The notes beneath the pieces are model-generated. The model was not told where the DNA came from. It saw nothing but the letters and a program-made list of their open reading frames with translations, and ran no database searches. This document shows, piece after piece, positions 34,098 through 41,987 of a stretch of DNA of 64,000 nucleotides. The translations under genes were made by a program, and so were the position numbers. How positions within the stretch are numbered: the first letter of the stretch is position 1; the number at the start of each line of letters is the position of its first letter. The stretch is from Frankia alni ACN14a (lineage in GTDB: Bacteria > Actinomycetota > Actinomycetes > Frankiales > Frankiaceae), in NCBI RefSeq assembly GCF_000058485.1, contig NC_008278.1, positions 434,001-498,000 on the forward strand. Reading direction: 5' to 3'.

Positions 34098-35108
34098 GTG
34101 ACTGACTTCGGGCTGGTTCGGCCGCCTGTGCTGGCGGGGGCCGCCCTACTGCGGGACGAGCCGCTGCGGCAGGACACCGGGCGGCAGAAGGAGGGCTGGG
34201 CGTCGGCTCGGGTCGTCCTCGTCGACGAGGAGGGCCGCAGCCCCGTGCGGTGGGGGCCGCGGGTCGAAGGACTCGGCATCGGTGCGGTCTCCGGCGTTGA
34301 CGACGCGGACGCCGGCCCTCGGCTGTGGACGCGGGCGGCGACGGAGATCGCCGGTTCGCCGCCGCCGGACGCGCTGCTGCTCGGCGAGGCCGACGGGGTC
34401 GCGTACTGGGCGGTGCGCGGTGGCGCGGACCAGGTGGCGGCCGGCGACGACGGGGTCCGGTGGCTCACCCTGTTCTCGGTCGGCGCGGAGCTCGGCGCGC
34501 GCGACGCGGCGCTGCTGGCGGCGGCGGTCGCCCTGCTGAACTGGCACGGCCGAGCCCTGTTCTGCGCCCGCGACGGCTCGCCGACCCGGCTGGCCAACGC
34601 CGGCTGGGCACGCGTCTGCGAGGCGCAGCACCACGAGGAGTACCCGCGGACGGACCCGGCGGTGATCTGCCTGGTGCACGACGGCGCGGATCGGATGCTG
34701 CTCGGCCGGCACCGGGCCTGGCCGGCGGGGCGGTTCTCGGTGCTGGCCGGCTTCGTCGAGGCGGGCGAGTCGCTGGAGGCGTGCGTGGCGCGCGAGATCG
34801 GCGAGGAGGTCGGGCTCGACGTCACCGACATCCGCTACCTCGGCAGCCAGGCCTGGCCGTTCCCGCGGTCGCTGATGCTCGGCTTCCACGCGGTGGCCGA
34901 TCCCGCCCAGCCGCTGCGCCTGGACGAGGCGGAGATCAGCGAGGCGGTGTGGGTGACCCGCGACGAGGTACGGCAGGCTCTGGCCCGCGGCGACGACTGG
35001 GCCGTCGCGGACGACGCGCCTGCGACCGACTCCCCGCCCCCGATCCGCCTGCCTGGCCGGATGTCCATCGCCCGCACCATGATCGACTCCTGGTCCGCCG
35101 CCGGCTGA
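34098..35108 (+). CDS. nudC: NAD(H) diphosphatase, NudC type
   Basis: NUDIX hydrolase of 336 residues, expected to split NAD(H) to NMN(H) and AMP or to remove NAD caps from RNA. The NUDIX box is GFVEAGESLEACVAREIGEE followed by VGL. The NudC-specific downstream motif is SQAWPFPRSLM (usually SQPWPFPxS). The zinc ribbon is incomplete: FCARDGS and RVCEAQHH retain only two of the four expected Cys, so metal binding may be lost or use His. GTG at 34098 has GGAGGA seven bases upstream. It stands alone, with nothing operon-like around it. Confidence 0.87.
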   Translation: MTDFGLVRPPVLAGAALLRDEPLRQDTGRQKEGWASARVVLVDEEGRSPVRWGPRVEGLGIGAVSGVDDADAGPRLWTRAATEIAGSPPPDALLLGEADGVAYWAVRGGADQVAAGDDGVRWLTLFSVGAELGARDAALLAAAVALLNWHGRALFCARDGSPTRLANAGWARVCEAQHHEEYPRTDPAVICLVHDGADRMLLGRHRAWPAGRFSVLAGFVEAGESLEACVAREIGEEVGLDVTDIRYLGSQAWPFPRSLMLGFHAVADPAQPLRLDEAEISEAVWVTRDEVRQALARGDDWAVADDAPATDSPPPIRLPGRMSIARTMIDSWSAAG

Positions 35109-35181
35109 CCGAGCCGGCAGCCGCCGCCACCGCGGGGTGGGCCAGCGGACTGCCGCGGGCCCTCGCGGGACGGTCAGCGCA

Positions 35182-36036
35182 TCAGGGCTTGCGGGCGATG
35201 GCGCCGTAGACGCTGACCTGCGCGTCGGTGAGGTCCTCGGTGGTGGTGTCGGGGCGCCAGCGGTGGACGACCTGTACGCCCGGGTCGCTGAGCTCCAGGC
35301 CGTCGAAGAAGCGCTCGACCTCGGCGCGGTTGCGCAGGCGCATCGTGACGCCGCGGCGCCGATAGGTCTCCGCGGCCGGCTCGAACGTCGGGTCGTGGTC
35401 GCCGGTCGCGTTCGTCAGCGCGAGGTAGCTGCCGGACGGCAGTGCGTCGACGAGCCGGCGGACGATGCCGTAGGGGTCGTCCACGTCGTCGATGAAGTGG
35501 AAGATCGCGATGAGGGAGAGCGCGACGGGCTTCGTCAGGTCGAGGGTGTCGCGCAGCTCGGCGGAGGCCAGGATGCGCTCGGGATCGCGGATGTCGGCGT
35601 CGAGGTAGGCGGTGCGGCCCTGTGCCGTGCTGGCCAGCAGCGCCCGGGCGTGGGCGAGGACGATCGGGTCGTTGTCCGCATACACGACGCGGGTGTCCGG
35701 CGCGATGCCCTGGGCGACCTCGTGCAGGTTCGGCGAGGTGGGGATGCCGGTGCCGATGTCGAGAAACTGGCGGATGCCGACCTCGCCGACGAGGTGGCGC
35801 ACGACCCGGACGAGGAACGCGCGGTTCTGCCGAGCGGCGTTGCGGGTGTTCGGGAACGCGGCGATGGCCTGCTCGGCGGTCTCCCGGTCGGCGGGGAAGT
35901 TCTCCTTCCCGCCGAGGTAGTAGTCGTACATCCGGGCCGGGTGCGGCACGCCGGTGTTCAGATCCGCCGGCCGGACCTCCGCCGCCACCGGCGTGAACCA
36001 GCGCGTCCCGGTCGTACCCGCCTCGGCCTCGCTCAT
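35182..36036 (-). CDS. SAM-dependent methyltransferase, DUF574 family
   Basis: Actinobacteria-specific DUF574 protein of 284 residues. The hallmark N-terminal sequence is LNTGVPHPARMYDYYLGGKENFPAD. The SAM-binding loop is FLDIGTGIPTSPNLHEVAQ, followed by VVYADNDPIVLAHARALLA. These proteins occur in many copies in mycelial actinobacteria; substrates are unknown. The ATG at 36036 has AAGGGG nine bases upstream, and an in-frame GTG at 36042 is too close to that site. Confidence 0.92.
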   Translation of the reverse strand: MSEAEAGTTGTRWFTPVAAEVRPADLNTGVPHPARMYDYYLGGKENFPADRETAEQAIAAFPNTRNAARQNRAFLVRVVRHLVGEVGIRQFLDIGTGIPTSPNLHEVAQGIAPDTRVVYADNDPIVLAHARALLASTAQGRTAYLDADIRDPERILASAELRDTLDLTKPVALSLIAIFHFIDDVDDPYGIVRRLVDALPSGSYLALTNATGDHDPTFEPAAETYRRRGVTMRLRNRAEVERFFDGLELSDPGVQVVHRWRPDTTTEDLTDAQVSVYGAIARKP

Positions 36037-36072
36037 CGCCACGGACCCCTTACGCCTCGGACCATTGCGCAC

Positions 36073-36086
36073 CACCCTAAAGGGTG
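36073..36086. promoter_or_regulatory. Short inverted repeat upstream of the DUF574 gene
   Basis: CACCCT and AGGGTG are perfect 6-bp arms separated by AA, 36 bp upstream of the methyltransferase start. It could be an operator. The spacer between the two divergent genes (36037–36335) contains nothing else that I recognise. Confidence 0.35.
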
Positions 36087-36335
36087 AGCAATCCTGCCGC
36101 CGCCGCAGTGCATCCTTGGCCGGCCGGAGGGCGAAGCCGGAGTTGTGCGGCCCGGGATCACCGGTCTCCCTCCCCCGCCGTGGCGGTGTCCAGCACGTCC
36201 TGCTCGATGACTGTTACGAGTTGCGGACAGTGACCACGAATTCCGGATGACGATCGATGGAGCACGTCCGGTCGCGATCGGCCAGTGTGGTGCTCCGTCC
36301 CCGCAGACACCAGTCTTCGACACTACGGAGGAACC

Positions 36336-37010
36336 GTGCCGACCGAGCCCGCCGTCATCACCGGAGCCGACCTGGGCGCCGCCGAGCAGGCCGTCCGCTA
36401 CGAGCTGGCCACGTTGCACTTCGGTCTGGCCGAGGGCGGGCAGGCTGCCGCGGGGGTGTTGCCCTGGGTGGAGGGCGAGGGCGCGCGGGGTCGCCTGCTC
36501 GGCTGCTGGCAGACGGAGCACGGTCCGCTCGGCCGGCTGTTCGTCCTGCGGTCGTTCGACGACGACGGCGAGCTCGCGGCCGAGCGGACCCGGGCCCGAC
36601 TGTCCGCCGCCCCGTTCGGCGCCGGGCCCGGGAGCGTCGTCACCGACCTCTCCCTGGCGAGCTTCGCGCCGTTCCCGTACGTTCCCCCGGTCCGCCCCGG
36701 CGAGTTCGGCCGGGTCTACGAGATCCGCGACTACCACCTGCGCCCCAGCGGCCTGGCGCCGACCATCGAGGCCTGGCGCGGGGCGCTGCCCGCCCGCCAC
36801 GTCATCGACCCGCTGACCGTCGTCATGTACGCGCTCGACGGCCCGGCGCGCATCATCCACATCTGGCCGTTCGCCGGCCTGGACGAGCGGGTCGAGATCC
36901 GCCGCGATCTCGCCGCCCGCGGCATCTGGCCCCCGGCCGGGGCGCCGGAGCAGATCCTCGACGCCCAGTCGATCATGGCCTGGCCGACCGACTTCTCCCC
37001 CTTGCACTGA
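36336..37010 (+). CDS. NIPSNAP family protein
   Basis: Protein of 224 residues. The C-terminal half (about 125–224) is a ferredoxin-like α/β barrel domain of the NIPSNAP type: VYEIRDYHLRPSGLAPTIEAW, then RIIHIWPFAGLDERVEIR. The N-terminal half (LPWVEGEGARGRLLGCW, RLFVLRSFDDDGELAAER) looks like a degenerate second copy of the same fold. The GTG at 36336 has GGAGG four bases upstream. Bacterial NIPSNAP proteins are mostly uncharacterised and often accompany degradative enzymes. It is convergent with the nitroreductase gene, 21 bp away. Confidence 0.8.
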   Translation: MPTEPAVITGADLGAAEQAVRYELATLHFGLAEGGQAAAGVLPWVEGEGARGRLLGCWQTEHGPLGRLFVLRSFDDDGELAAERTRARLSAAPFGAGPGSVVTDLSLASFAPFPYVPPVRPGEFGRVYEIRDYHLRPSGLAPTIEAWRGALPARHVIDPLTVVMYALDGPARIIHIWPFAGLDERVEIRRDLAARGIWPPAGAPEQILDAQSIMAWPTDFSPLH

Positions 37011-37031
37011 CGCTCGGGTGCGGGCTCCTGG

Positions 37032-37646
37032 CTAGGCCGGGCGGCCCCAGCCGTCGTGGTAGGTGATGTCCTCGACCGGGGGCCAGGCGGCGGGCTGGAA
37101 GGTGTTGGTCGTCGTGTAGGCGACGGCCAACATCGAGACCTGGGTGACGTCGGCGGGGATGCCAAGAATGTCGGCGACTTCCCGCTCGCGGCCGATCAGG
37201 TGGTAGCCGACCATGGTGCTGCCGAGGCCGCGGGCGCGCAGGGCGAGCTGGAAACTCCAGATCGCCGGGTAGACCGAGCCGTAGAAGGCGGACAGCTCCC
37301 CGTTCTCGCCGCCGGGGCGGCCCTGCATGCACGGCACGACCAGCACCGGGATGCGATGCAGCGTGTCGAGCAGGTACTTCCCCGAGGCGAGCGTCCGGGC
37401 GTCGACCAGGTGCCCGTACTTCGCCTGGGACTCCCGGCCCACCTCGCGGACCGGCGCCGCGATCTTCTCCCGCAGGGCCTGGTCGCGGACCACGATCCAG
37501 CGCAGGTTCGAGCGCAGCATGCCGGCGGCCGGGGCCTGCTGGGCGATGCGCAGGCAGTCCGTCAGGACCTCGGGTTCCACCGGCCGGTCCAGATCGAGTT
37601 TGCGGCGGACCGAACGGGTGGTGGTGAGCAGGGTCTCGGCGTCCAC
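37032..37646 (-). CDS. Nitroreductase family protein (FMN-dependent)
   Basis: Flavin oxidoreductase of 204 residues. The N-terminal TTTRSVRRKLDLDRPVEPEVL, then AQQAPAAGMLRSNLRWIVV, match the FMN-binding Arg and Ser/Asn sites, and the C-terminal half has GSVYPAIWSFQLALRARGLGSTM. GTG at 37646 is chosen because GGAGG lies five bases upstream; a GTG at 37658 in frame has no such site. It diverges from a TetR gene with a symmetrical operator between them and is therefore probably the TetR protein's target. Substrate: quinones, nitro compounds or similar; unknown. Confidence 0.85.
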   Translation of the reverse strand: MDAETLLTTTRSVRRKLDLDRPVEPEVLTDCLRIAQQAPAAGMLRSNLRWIVVRDQALREKIAAPVREVGRESQAKYGHLVDARTLASGKYLLDTLHRIPVLVVPCMQGRPGGENGELSAFYGSVYPAIWSFQLALRARGLGSTMVGYHLIGREREVADILGIPADVTQVSMLAVAYTTTNTFQPAAWPPVEDITYHDGWGRPA

Positions 37647-37667
37647 GAAGTCCTCCACTGCAGCCGG

Positions 37668-37697
37668 TACTTATCTCGTAAGCTTATAATGTAAGTA
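37668..37697. promoter_or_regulatory. Symmetrical TetR-type operator overlapping a −10 element
   Basis: A 30-bp dyad centred between 37682 and 37683. The outer arms are TACTTA and TAAGTA, and the central octamer TAAGCTTA is itself palindromic. It lies in an AT-rich island between the divergent nitroreductase and TetR genes. A consensus TATAAT at 37685–37690 on the plus strand sits inside it, so binding would block transcription of the TetR gene. Confidence 0.7.
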
Positions 37698-37754
37698 ATA
37701 TAATATCACGCCCGCCGACCCCTTGTTCTGCCACCCGCTTTCCGGAGGCCATCC

Positions 37755-38417
37755 GTGCCGCGTCAGACCCTGAGCCGGCAGACGGTTCTCGACGCCGCGC
37801 TGCGGCTTGCCGACGAAGGCGGCCTGCCCGGTCTGACGATGCGCCGGCTCGCGGCCGAGCTCGGGGTGGAGGCGATGTCGCTGTACAACCACGTCGCGAA
37901 CAAGCGCGACCTCCTGGACGGCATCGCGGCGCGCGTCTACGAGTCCATTGCGTTGCCCGATCCCGCGCTCGCCTGGGACGAGCGGCTGCGACTGCTGGGC
38001 AACGGCACGTTCGCGGCGTTCGCGGCCCATCCGGTCGTCGCCCGGGCGGTGGTCGCGGGCCAGGCCGACCCGCGATCGGTCCGCGCGCTGCGCGTCTTCG
38101 ACGCGTTCTTCGGCGCGCTTCTCGACGCCGGGCTCGACGAGCCGACCGCCGTGCGCCGCTACCGGTCGCTGGCCGGGCAGCTGTTCGGCGCGGTCCTGGT
38201 TCAGACGGCAAGCCCGGCCGGAGCGCAGGCCGACCAGGCCGACCTGCTCGACGACTGGTCGCGCACGGCGGCGCGCAGCGAGCAGCTACCGCACCTGCGG
38301 GTCATCCTGCCCGTCATGGCTGCCGACGAATGCCGTCCTGACTTCGGCCCCGAGCTCGATCTCTTCATCGACGGCCTCCGCCCGGCCCGCCGAGCACCCC
38401 CCACCCCCGCGCGCTGA
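37755..38417 (+). CDS. TetR/AcrR family regulator with TetR_C-type ligand domain
   Basis: Repressor of 220 residues. The helix-turn-helix is LTMRRLAAELGVEAMSLYNHVANKRDLLDGI, the typical form of the tetracycline-repressor-like subgroup (SLYxHVxNK). The helical C-terminal domain follows. GTG at 37755 has GGAGG six bases upstream. It is divergent from the nitroreductase, with an obvious operator between them. The inducer is unknown. Confidence 0.88.
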   Translation: MPRQTLSRQTVLDAALRLADEGGLPGLTMRRLAAELGVEAMSLYNHVANKRDLLDGIAARVYESIALPDPALAWDERLRLLGNGTFAAFAAHPVVARAVVAGQADPRSVRALRVFDAFFGALLDAGLDEPTAVRRYRSLAGQLFGAVLVQTASPAGAQADQADLLDDWSRTAARSEQLPHLRVILPVMAADECRPDFGPELDLFIDGLRPARRAPPTPAR

Positions 38418-38548
38418 CCTCCCCGCGCTCTGCGCCCACGCGCTCGGCCGCGCCTGCGCTCCGCCGCCGCTCCGCCGCCGCCGTTCCGCTCCGCCGCTTC
38501 GCCGCCGCGCTGACGGCGCCTGCCGTCGATCGATTTCCCTGGACGACC

Positions 38549-38571
38549 CTTAGCGTAAGGCTTACGCTAAG
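38549..38571. promoter_or_regulatory. 23-bp perfect palindrome, operator-like, upstream of the UGSC gene pair
   Basis: Arms of 11 bp (CTTAGCGTAAG / CTTACGCTAAG) are separated by a single G. It lies 98 bp before the UGSC gene and 131 bp after the TetR stop codon. Its length and central symmetry are typical of a TetR-family operator. Candidate regulators are the TetR proteins encoded at 37755 and 40740. Confidence 0.65.
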
Positions 38572-38606
38572 CGCCTCCACTTCCCGGACGACGATGGGAC
38601 GACGCC

Positions 38607-38672
38607 ATGGACGGATCGATGACCACGGGGGCCCCGGGCCGCCGGCTGCCCCGCGATCAGGCCGCGGAATGA
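38607..38672 (+). CDS. Possible 21-residue leader ORF coupled to the UGSC gene
   Basis: An ATG at 38607 opens a 21-codon frame (MDGSMTTGAPGRRLPRDQ…) whose TGA overlaps the ATG of the following gene (ATGA at 38669–38672). No strong ribosome binding site precedes it, but the downstream ATG has none either, so translational coupling would explain how that gene is started. The product has no recognisable features. Confidence 0.3.
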   Translation: MDGSMTTGAPGRRLPRDQAAE

Positions 38673-39547
38673 CGGGCCTGGTGCAGGGCGTGCGGCGCGC
38701 CACGGTTGCGCGAACCGTCGCCGAGCTCGCCGCGCTGCTGGGCAGCGAGGGCGGCACGCTCGCGCTCAGCGCGGTCGACGAGAGCGCCGGCACGGTGGCC
38801 CTGTCGTTCAGCCTCAACGACGCGGACTGTGGGGACAACTGCGCCCTGCCGCCCGACCAGTTACGGCGGGTGGTCGAGACTCGGCTGCGCCGCGCCCTGC
38901 CCGGCCTCACGGCGGTGCGCATCGACGACTCCCGCCAGCCGGTCTCCGCCGGCGCCGGCGGCCTTGCCGGTGCTGGCGGTGTCGCGCCCGCCGGCCCGGC
39001 GCCGTCATCGATCACCGTGCTGGATCCCACCGGCGGCGTCGTGCCCGGTGACGCCGACCCGGGGCCGGATCTCGGCTCGCTGCGGGGCCGGCGCATCGGG
39101 GTGCGGGTCGACGTCCTGTGGCAGGCCTGGGATCAGACCGTCGACGAGTGGATCGCCGAGCTGGAGCGGGCCGGCGCGGTCGTCACGACGTGGCGGCGTG
39201 CCCAGGGGCTCAAGGGCGCCGAGGGTGAGCGCAGGCAGGCGGAGTACGACGCCTTCGTCGGCGGCGTCGACGCCGTCATCTCCGGCCTGGCGAACTGCGG
39301 CTCGTGCACCTCGTGGAGCGTCAAGGACGGCCTGAACGCCCTCAACCGCGGGCTGCCCACGGTCGTCGCGGTCACCGAGCACTTCGTCGGCCTCGCGCGC
39401 ACCCTCGCCGCCGACAACGGCCGGCCGGGCCTGCGCCTGGTCGAGCTGCCCTCGTCGCTGAACACCCTGCCCGAGGAGCAGGTGCGCGCGCACGCCCGCT
39501 CCTCGTTCCCGGCGCTGCTCGACGCCATCGGGGCGGTCGTCCGATGA
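38669..39547 (+). CDS. UGSC-family protein with NifU-like N-terminal segment
   Basis: Protein of 292 residues. The C-terminal domain (about 120–290) carries the motif GLANCGSCTSWSVKDG. In this family the first residue of the tetrad is Cys or selenocysteine (U/C-G-S-C), here Cys, so no selenocysteine machinery is needed. The N-terminal 85 residues resemble a small NifU-C-like domain, with the pair CGDNC. A Gly/Ala-rich linker joins the two. The role is likely redox chemistry, but no enzyme activity is established to my knowledge. The start ATG at 38669 lacks a ribosome binding site and may be coupled to a tiny upstream frame; ATG at 38594 is an alternative start. It is coupled by ATGA overlap to the next gene. 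Confidence 0.7.
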   Translation: MTGLVQGVRRATVARTVAELAALLGSEGGTLALSAVDESAGTVALSFSLNDADCGDNCALPPDQLRRVVETRLRRALPGLTAVRIDDSRQPVSAGAGGLAGAGGVAPAGPAPSSITVLDPTGGVVPGDADPGPDLGSLRGRRIGVRVDVLWQAWDQTVDEWIAELERAGAVVTTWRRAQGLKGAEGERRQAEYDAFVGGVDAVISGLANCGSCTSWSVKDGLNALNRGLPTVVAVTEHFVGLARTLAADNGRPGLRLVELPSSLNTLPEEQVRAHARSSFPALLDAIGAVVR

Positions 39548-40623
39548 CCGCGACGACGACGGCCGCGACGACGACCGCGCCCCCGGCGTTGGCGAGCGTG
39601 GTCCACGAGGTGCCCGCCGACCAGGAGGCCTTCGACGCCCTCGCACGCGAGCGGGGCTGGAGCGACGGGCTGCCGCTGGTGCCGCCCACGCCCGAGCGGG
39701 TGGCGCGCTACCTCGCCGAGTGGGGGACCGCGCCGGACGAGGTGATCGGCGCGCTGCCGCCGTCGCTGGCCCCCGTCACCGCGGAGAAGCTCGCCGTCAA
39801 CGCGGTGATGGCCGGCGCGCCGGCCGCCGCCCTGCCGCTGCTGCGCGCCGCGGTCGAGGCGGTCGCCGACCCCGGTTACGAGCTGCACGCCCTGAACGCC
39901 ACGACCGGCTCGGTGACGACCGCCCTGATCGTCAACGGCGCGCAGCGGCATGCGCTGGGCATCCCGTTCGGCGCCGGTTGCCTCGGCGGAGCGGACGGGC
40001 GGGCGGCGTCGATCGGGCGTGCGTTGCAGTTGGTCATGCGCAACGTCGCCGGTCAGCGGGTCGGCGTCACCTCGCAGAGCACGTTCGGTCAGCCCGGCCG
40101 GGTCAACGGCATCGTCTTCGGGGAGTGGGAGGAACGCTCGCCGTGGGCGCCGCTCGCCGAGCGCCGCGGCGTGCCCGGCGACGCGGTGACGGCGTTCGGC
40201 ACGATGGGGACGGCCAACATCTGCGAGGTGGTAGCCACCGACGCCGACGTGCTGCTGAAGTTCGTCGGGCGCGCGCTGGCCCATCCCGGGGCCAACGGCT
40301 ACCTCGTCCAGCTCTCGTTCGCCGAGGTCGTCATCGCGCTCAACCCGGTCTGGGCCGCGCTCGTCGGCAGGGCCTACCCGGACGTCGACGACGTGCGCCG
40401 CATCCTGTGGGAGAACGCCTCCATCCCGCTGTCGGAGTTCCCCCGCCAGCATCAGCGCCAGTATGAGGACATCGGGTGGGTGGACGCGCGCGGCCGGGTC
40501 CCACTCACCCGCCGGCCCGAGGACGTCCTCGTGATGGTCGCGGGCGGTCTCGGCGGCCTGCACGGAGCCGCGCTGCACAGTTGGGGCACGACGATCACCC
40601 AGACCCGGCCCGTCCGCCCGTGA
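39544..40623 (+). CDS. Conserved hypothetical partner of the UGSC-family protein
   Basis: Protein of 359 residues whose ATG overlaps the stop codon of the UGSC gene (ATGA), so the two are made together. After a 13-residue Thr/Ala run it contains RGWSDGLPLVPPTPERV, LGIPFGAGCLGGADGRAASIGRAL, GQRVGVTSQSTFGQPGRV and VMVAGGLGGLHGAALHSWG. Two glycine-rich segments and a conserved-looking Cys may form a cofactor or active site. I do not recognise a biochemical family. No signal peptide or membrane helix is seen. Coupling suggests the pair forms one enzyme. Confidence 0.7.
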   Translation: MTATTTAATTTAPPALASVVHEVPADQEAFDALARERGWSDGLPLVPPTPERVARYLAEWGTAPDEVIGALPPSLAPVTAEKLAVNAVMAGAPAAALPLLRAAVEAVADPGYELHALNATTGSVTTALIVNGAQRHALGIPFGAGCLGGADGRAASIGRALQLVMRNVAGQRVGVTSQSTFGQPGRVNGIVFGEWEERSPWAPLAERRGVPGDAVTAFGTMGTANICEVVATDADVLLKFVGRALAHPGANGYLVQLSFAEVVIALNPVWAALVGRAYPDVDDVRRILWENASIPLSEFPRQHQRQYEDIGWVDARGRVPLTRRPEDVLVMVAGGLGGLHGAALHSWGTTITQTRPVRP

Positions 40624-40739
40624 CACCCGGCCCCGCCCGAGCTGGCCGCCGGACGCGGCGCGGCCGTCGGGCGGGGCCGTGACAGCAGGCCCATCGGGCG
40701 AGGCCGTGGCCGGTCGGGCTTCGGGTGGAGCCCTGGACA

Positions 40740-41576
40740 ATGTCGTGCGTGCGTGAATCTGCCGAGGGCACCCAGCCGCCGACCGTCGGGCGACGCCGGC
40801 GGGCGCGCGGCTCGCTGAGCAGCGGCGAGATCGTCGCGGCCGCGCGGGACCTCGCCGCGCAGGACGGCCTCGCCCGGCTGAGCATGCCGGCGCTGGCCCG
40901 GCGGCTCGGTTGCGGCGTGATGAGCGTCTACCGGTACTTCGACACCAAGGACGACCTGCTCGCGGCCCTGGCCGACCAGGTGATGTCCGACCTGCACCGC
41001 CAGCTGCCCCCCGCCGGGGACGGTCCCTGGCGCGACGAGCTCATCACCTACTTCACCGCCTACCGGGACCTGATGGAGAGCTTCCCGGCGTACCGCGAGG
41101 TCGTGCTCTACGCCCCCACGTTCGTGATCCGCGCGGCCCTCACCCCCGCCCAGCTCCGCCGGCTCGACACCGGCATCGGGCTACTGCTGCGCGCCGGCCT
41201 GCCGCTGGCCGACGCCGCCGCGGTCTACAACGTCTGCTTCAACTACACCCGCTCCTTCGTCGCCTTCGAACACGCGGCGCGGGCCGCCGCCACCACCGCC
41301 ACCGCCGCCACTGCCACCACCACCACTGCCACCACCACCACTGCCACCACCACCACTGCCACTACCGTGGCCGGCGGGGCCATCGAGGCCGGCGGGGTCG
41401 GTGCGGTGGCCGCGGCGCCGGCCTCCGGCAGGCGGCTTCCGGCCGACGAGTACCCCCAGCTCAGCCGGCTGGCCGACATCGACGGCGTGCTGGGAGTCGA
41501 CGAGCGGGGTTTCCGGCTGGGCCTGGAGCTGCTCGCCACCGGGATCGCCGGCCGCTATGGCGTGGCCGAGAGGTGA
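40740..41576 (+). CDS. TetR family regulator with a Thr/Ala tandem-repeat insert
   Basis: Regulator of 278 residues, long for the family. The helix-turn-helix is LSMPALARRLGCGVMSVYRYFDTKDDLLAAL. The C-terminal domain is interrupted at about residues 182–215 by a run made only of Ala and Thr, encoded by tandem 15-bp repeats (ACTGCCACCACCACC) between 41289 and 41366. All repeat units are multiples of three, so copy number can vary without breaking the frame. The start is uncertain: ATG at 40740 has GGAG nine bases upstream; GTG at 40725 is in frame. Its target is unknown. Confidence 0.8.
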   Translation: MSCVRESAEGTQPPTVGRRRRARGSLSSGEIVAAARDLAAQDGLARLSMPALARRLGCGVMSVYRYFDTKDDLLAALADQVMSDLHRQLPPAGDGPWRDELITYFTAYRDLMESFPAYREVVLYAPTFVIRAALTPAQLRRLDTGIGLLLRAGLPLADAAAVYNVCFNYTRSFVAFEHAARAAATTATAATATTTTATTTTATTTTATTVAGGAIEAGGVGAVAAAPASGRRLPADEYPQLSRLADIDGVLGVDERGFRLGLELLATGIAGRYGVAER

Positions 41577-41770
41577 TCCAGACTCGCGGGCCCGTCACGG
41601 CTCGCGGTGGCGGGGCCGATGGCGGTGCGTTGTGCGCGATCTGGACCCGCGGACCGTGCACATCGCACCGCAGTCCTTCTCGCGTACCGCGTACCGCGTA
41701 CCGCGTCCTGCGCGCTCGCCGAGGCGTCGGCGGAGTGCGCCACGGTGGCTAGGATGCTAGCCTTCCTCCT

Positions 41771-41986
41771 GTGGGGGACGAGGACGTCAAGCAGTTCAAC
41801 GTGTACCTGCCGATCGGGCTGATCAAGCGGGTGAAGCATCGCGCCATCGAGTCGGAGCTGTCCCTGTCGGCCCTGGTCGCCGACGCGCTGCGGACCTACC
41901 TCGACGTCCGCGACGGCCTCGATGCCCGCGACGACCACGACCACCTCCGCGACGAGCGCGGGCAGGCGTCCGGGAAGGGGATCTGA
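41771..41986 (+). CDS. Small ribbon-helix-helix (CopG-like) DNA-binding protein
   Basis: Protein of 71 residues. [20 protein letters not shown], then [16 protein letters not shown], is the β-strand/helix/helix pattern of CopG/Arc antitoxin-type regulators. The tail is rich in Asp, Arg and His. GTG at 41771 is the only convincing start; it has no ribosome binding site, but a TAGGAT lies 15 bases upstream, so the message may be nearly leaderless. The VOC gene begins one base after its stop, so the pair is co-transcribed. No toxin gene is adjacent. Confidence 0.75.
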   Translation: MGDEDVKQFNVYLPIGLIKRVKHRAIESELSLSALVADALRTYLDVRDGLDARDDHDHLRDERGQASGKGI

Positions 41987-41987
41987 G

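Noticed and set aside
38669-39547. Selenocysteine protein
   Set aside because: The motif is CGSC with ordinary Cys codons; there is no in-frame TGA at the U position, so no selenocysteine insertion is implied.
41289-41366. Possible CRISPR-like or regulatory repeat array
   Set aside because: Units are contiguous 12–15-bp triplet-based repeats inside a coding frame, with no spacers; it encodes an Ala/Thr run.
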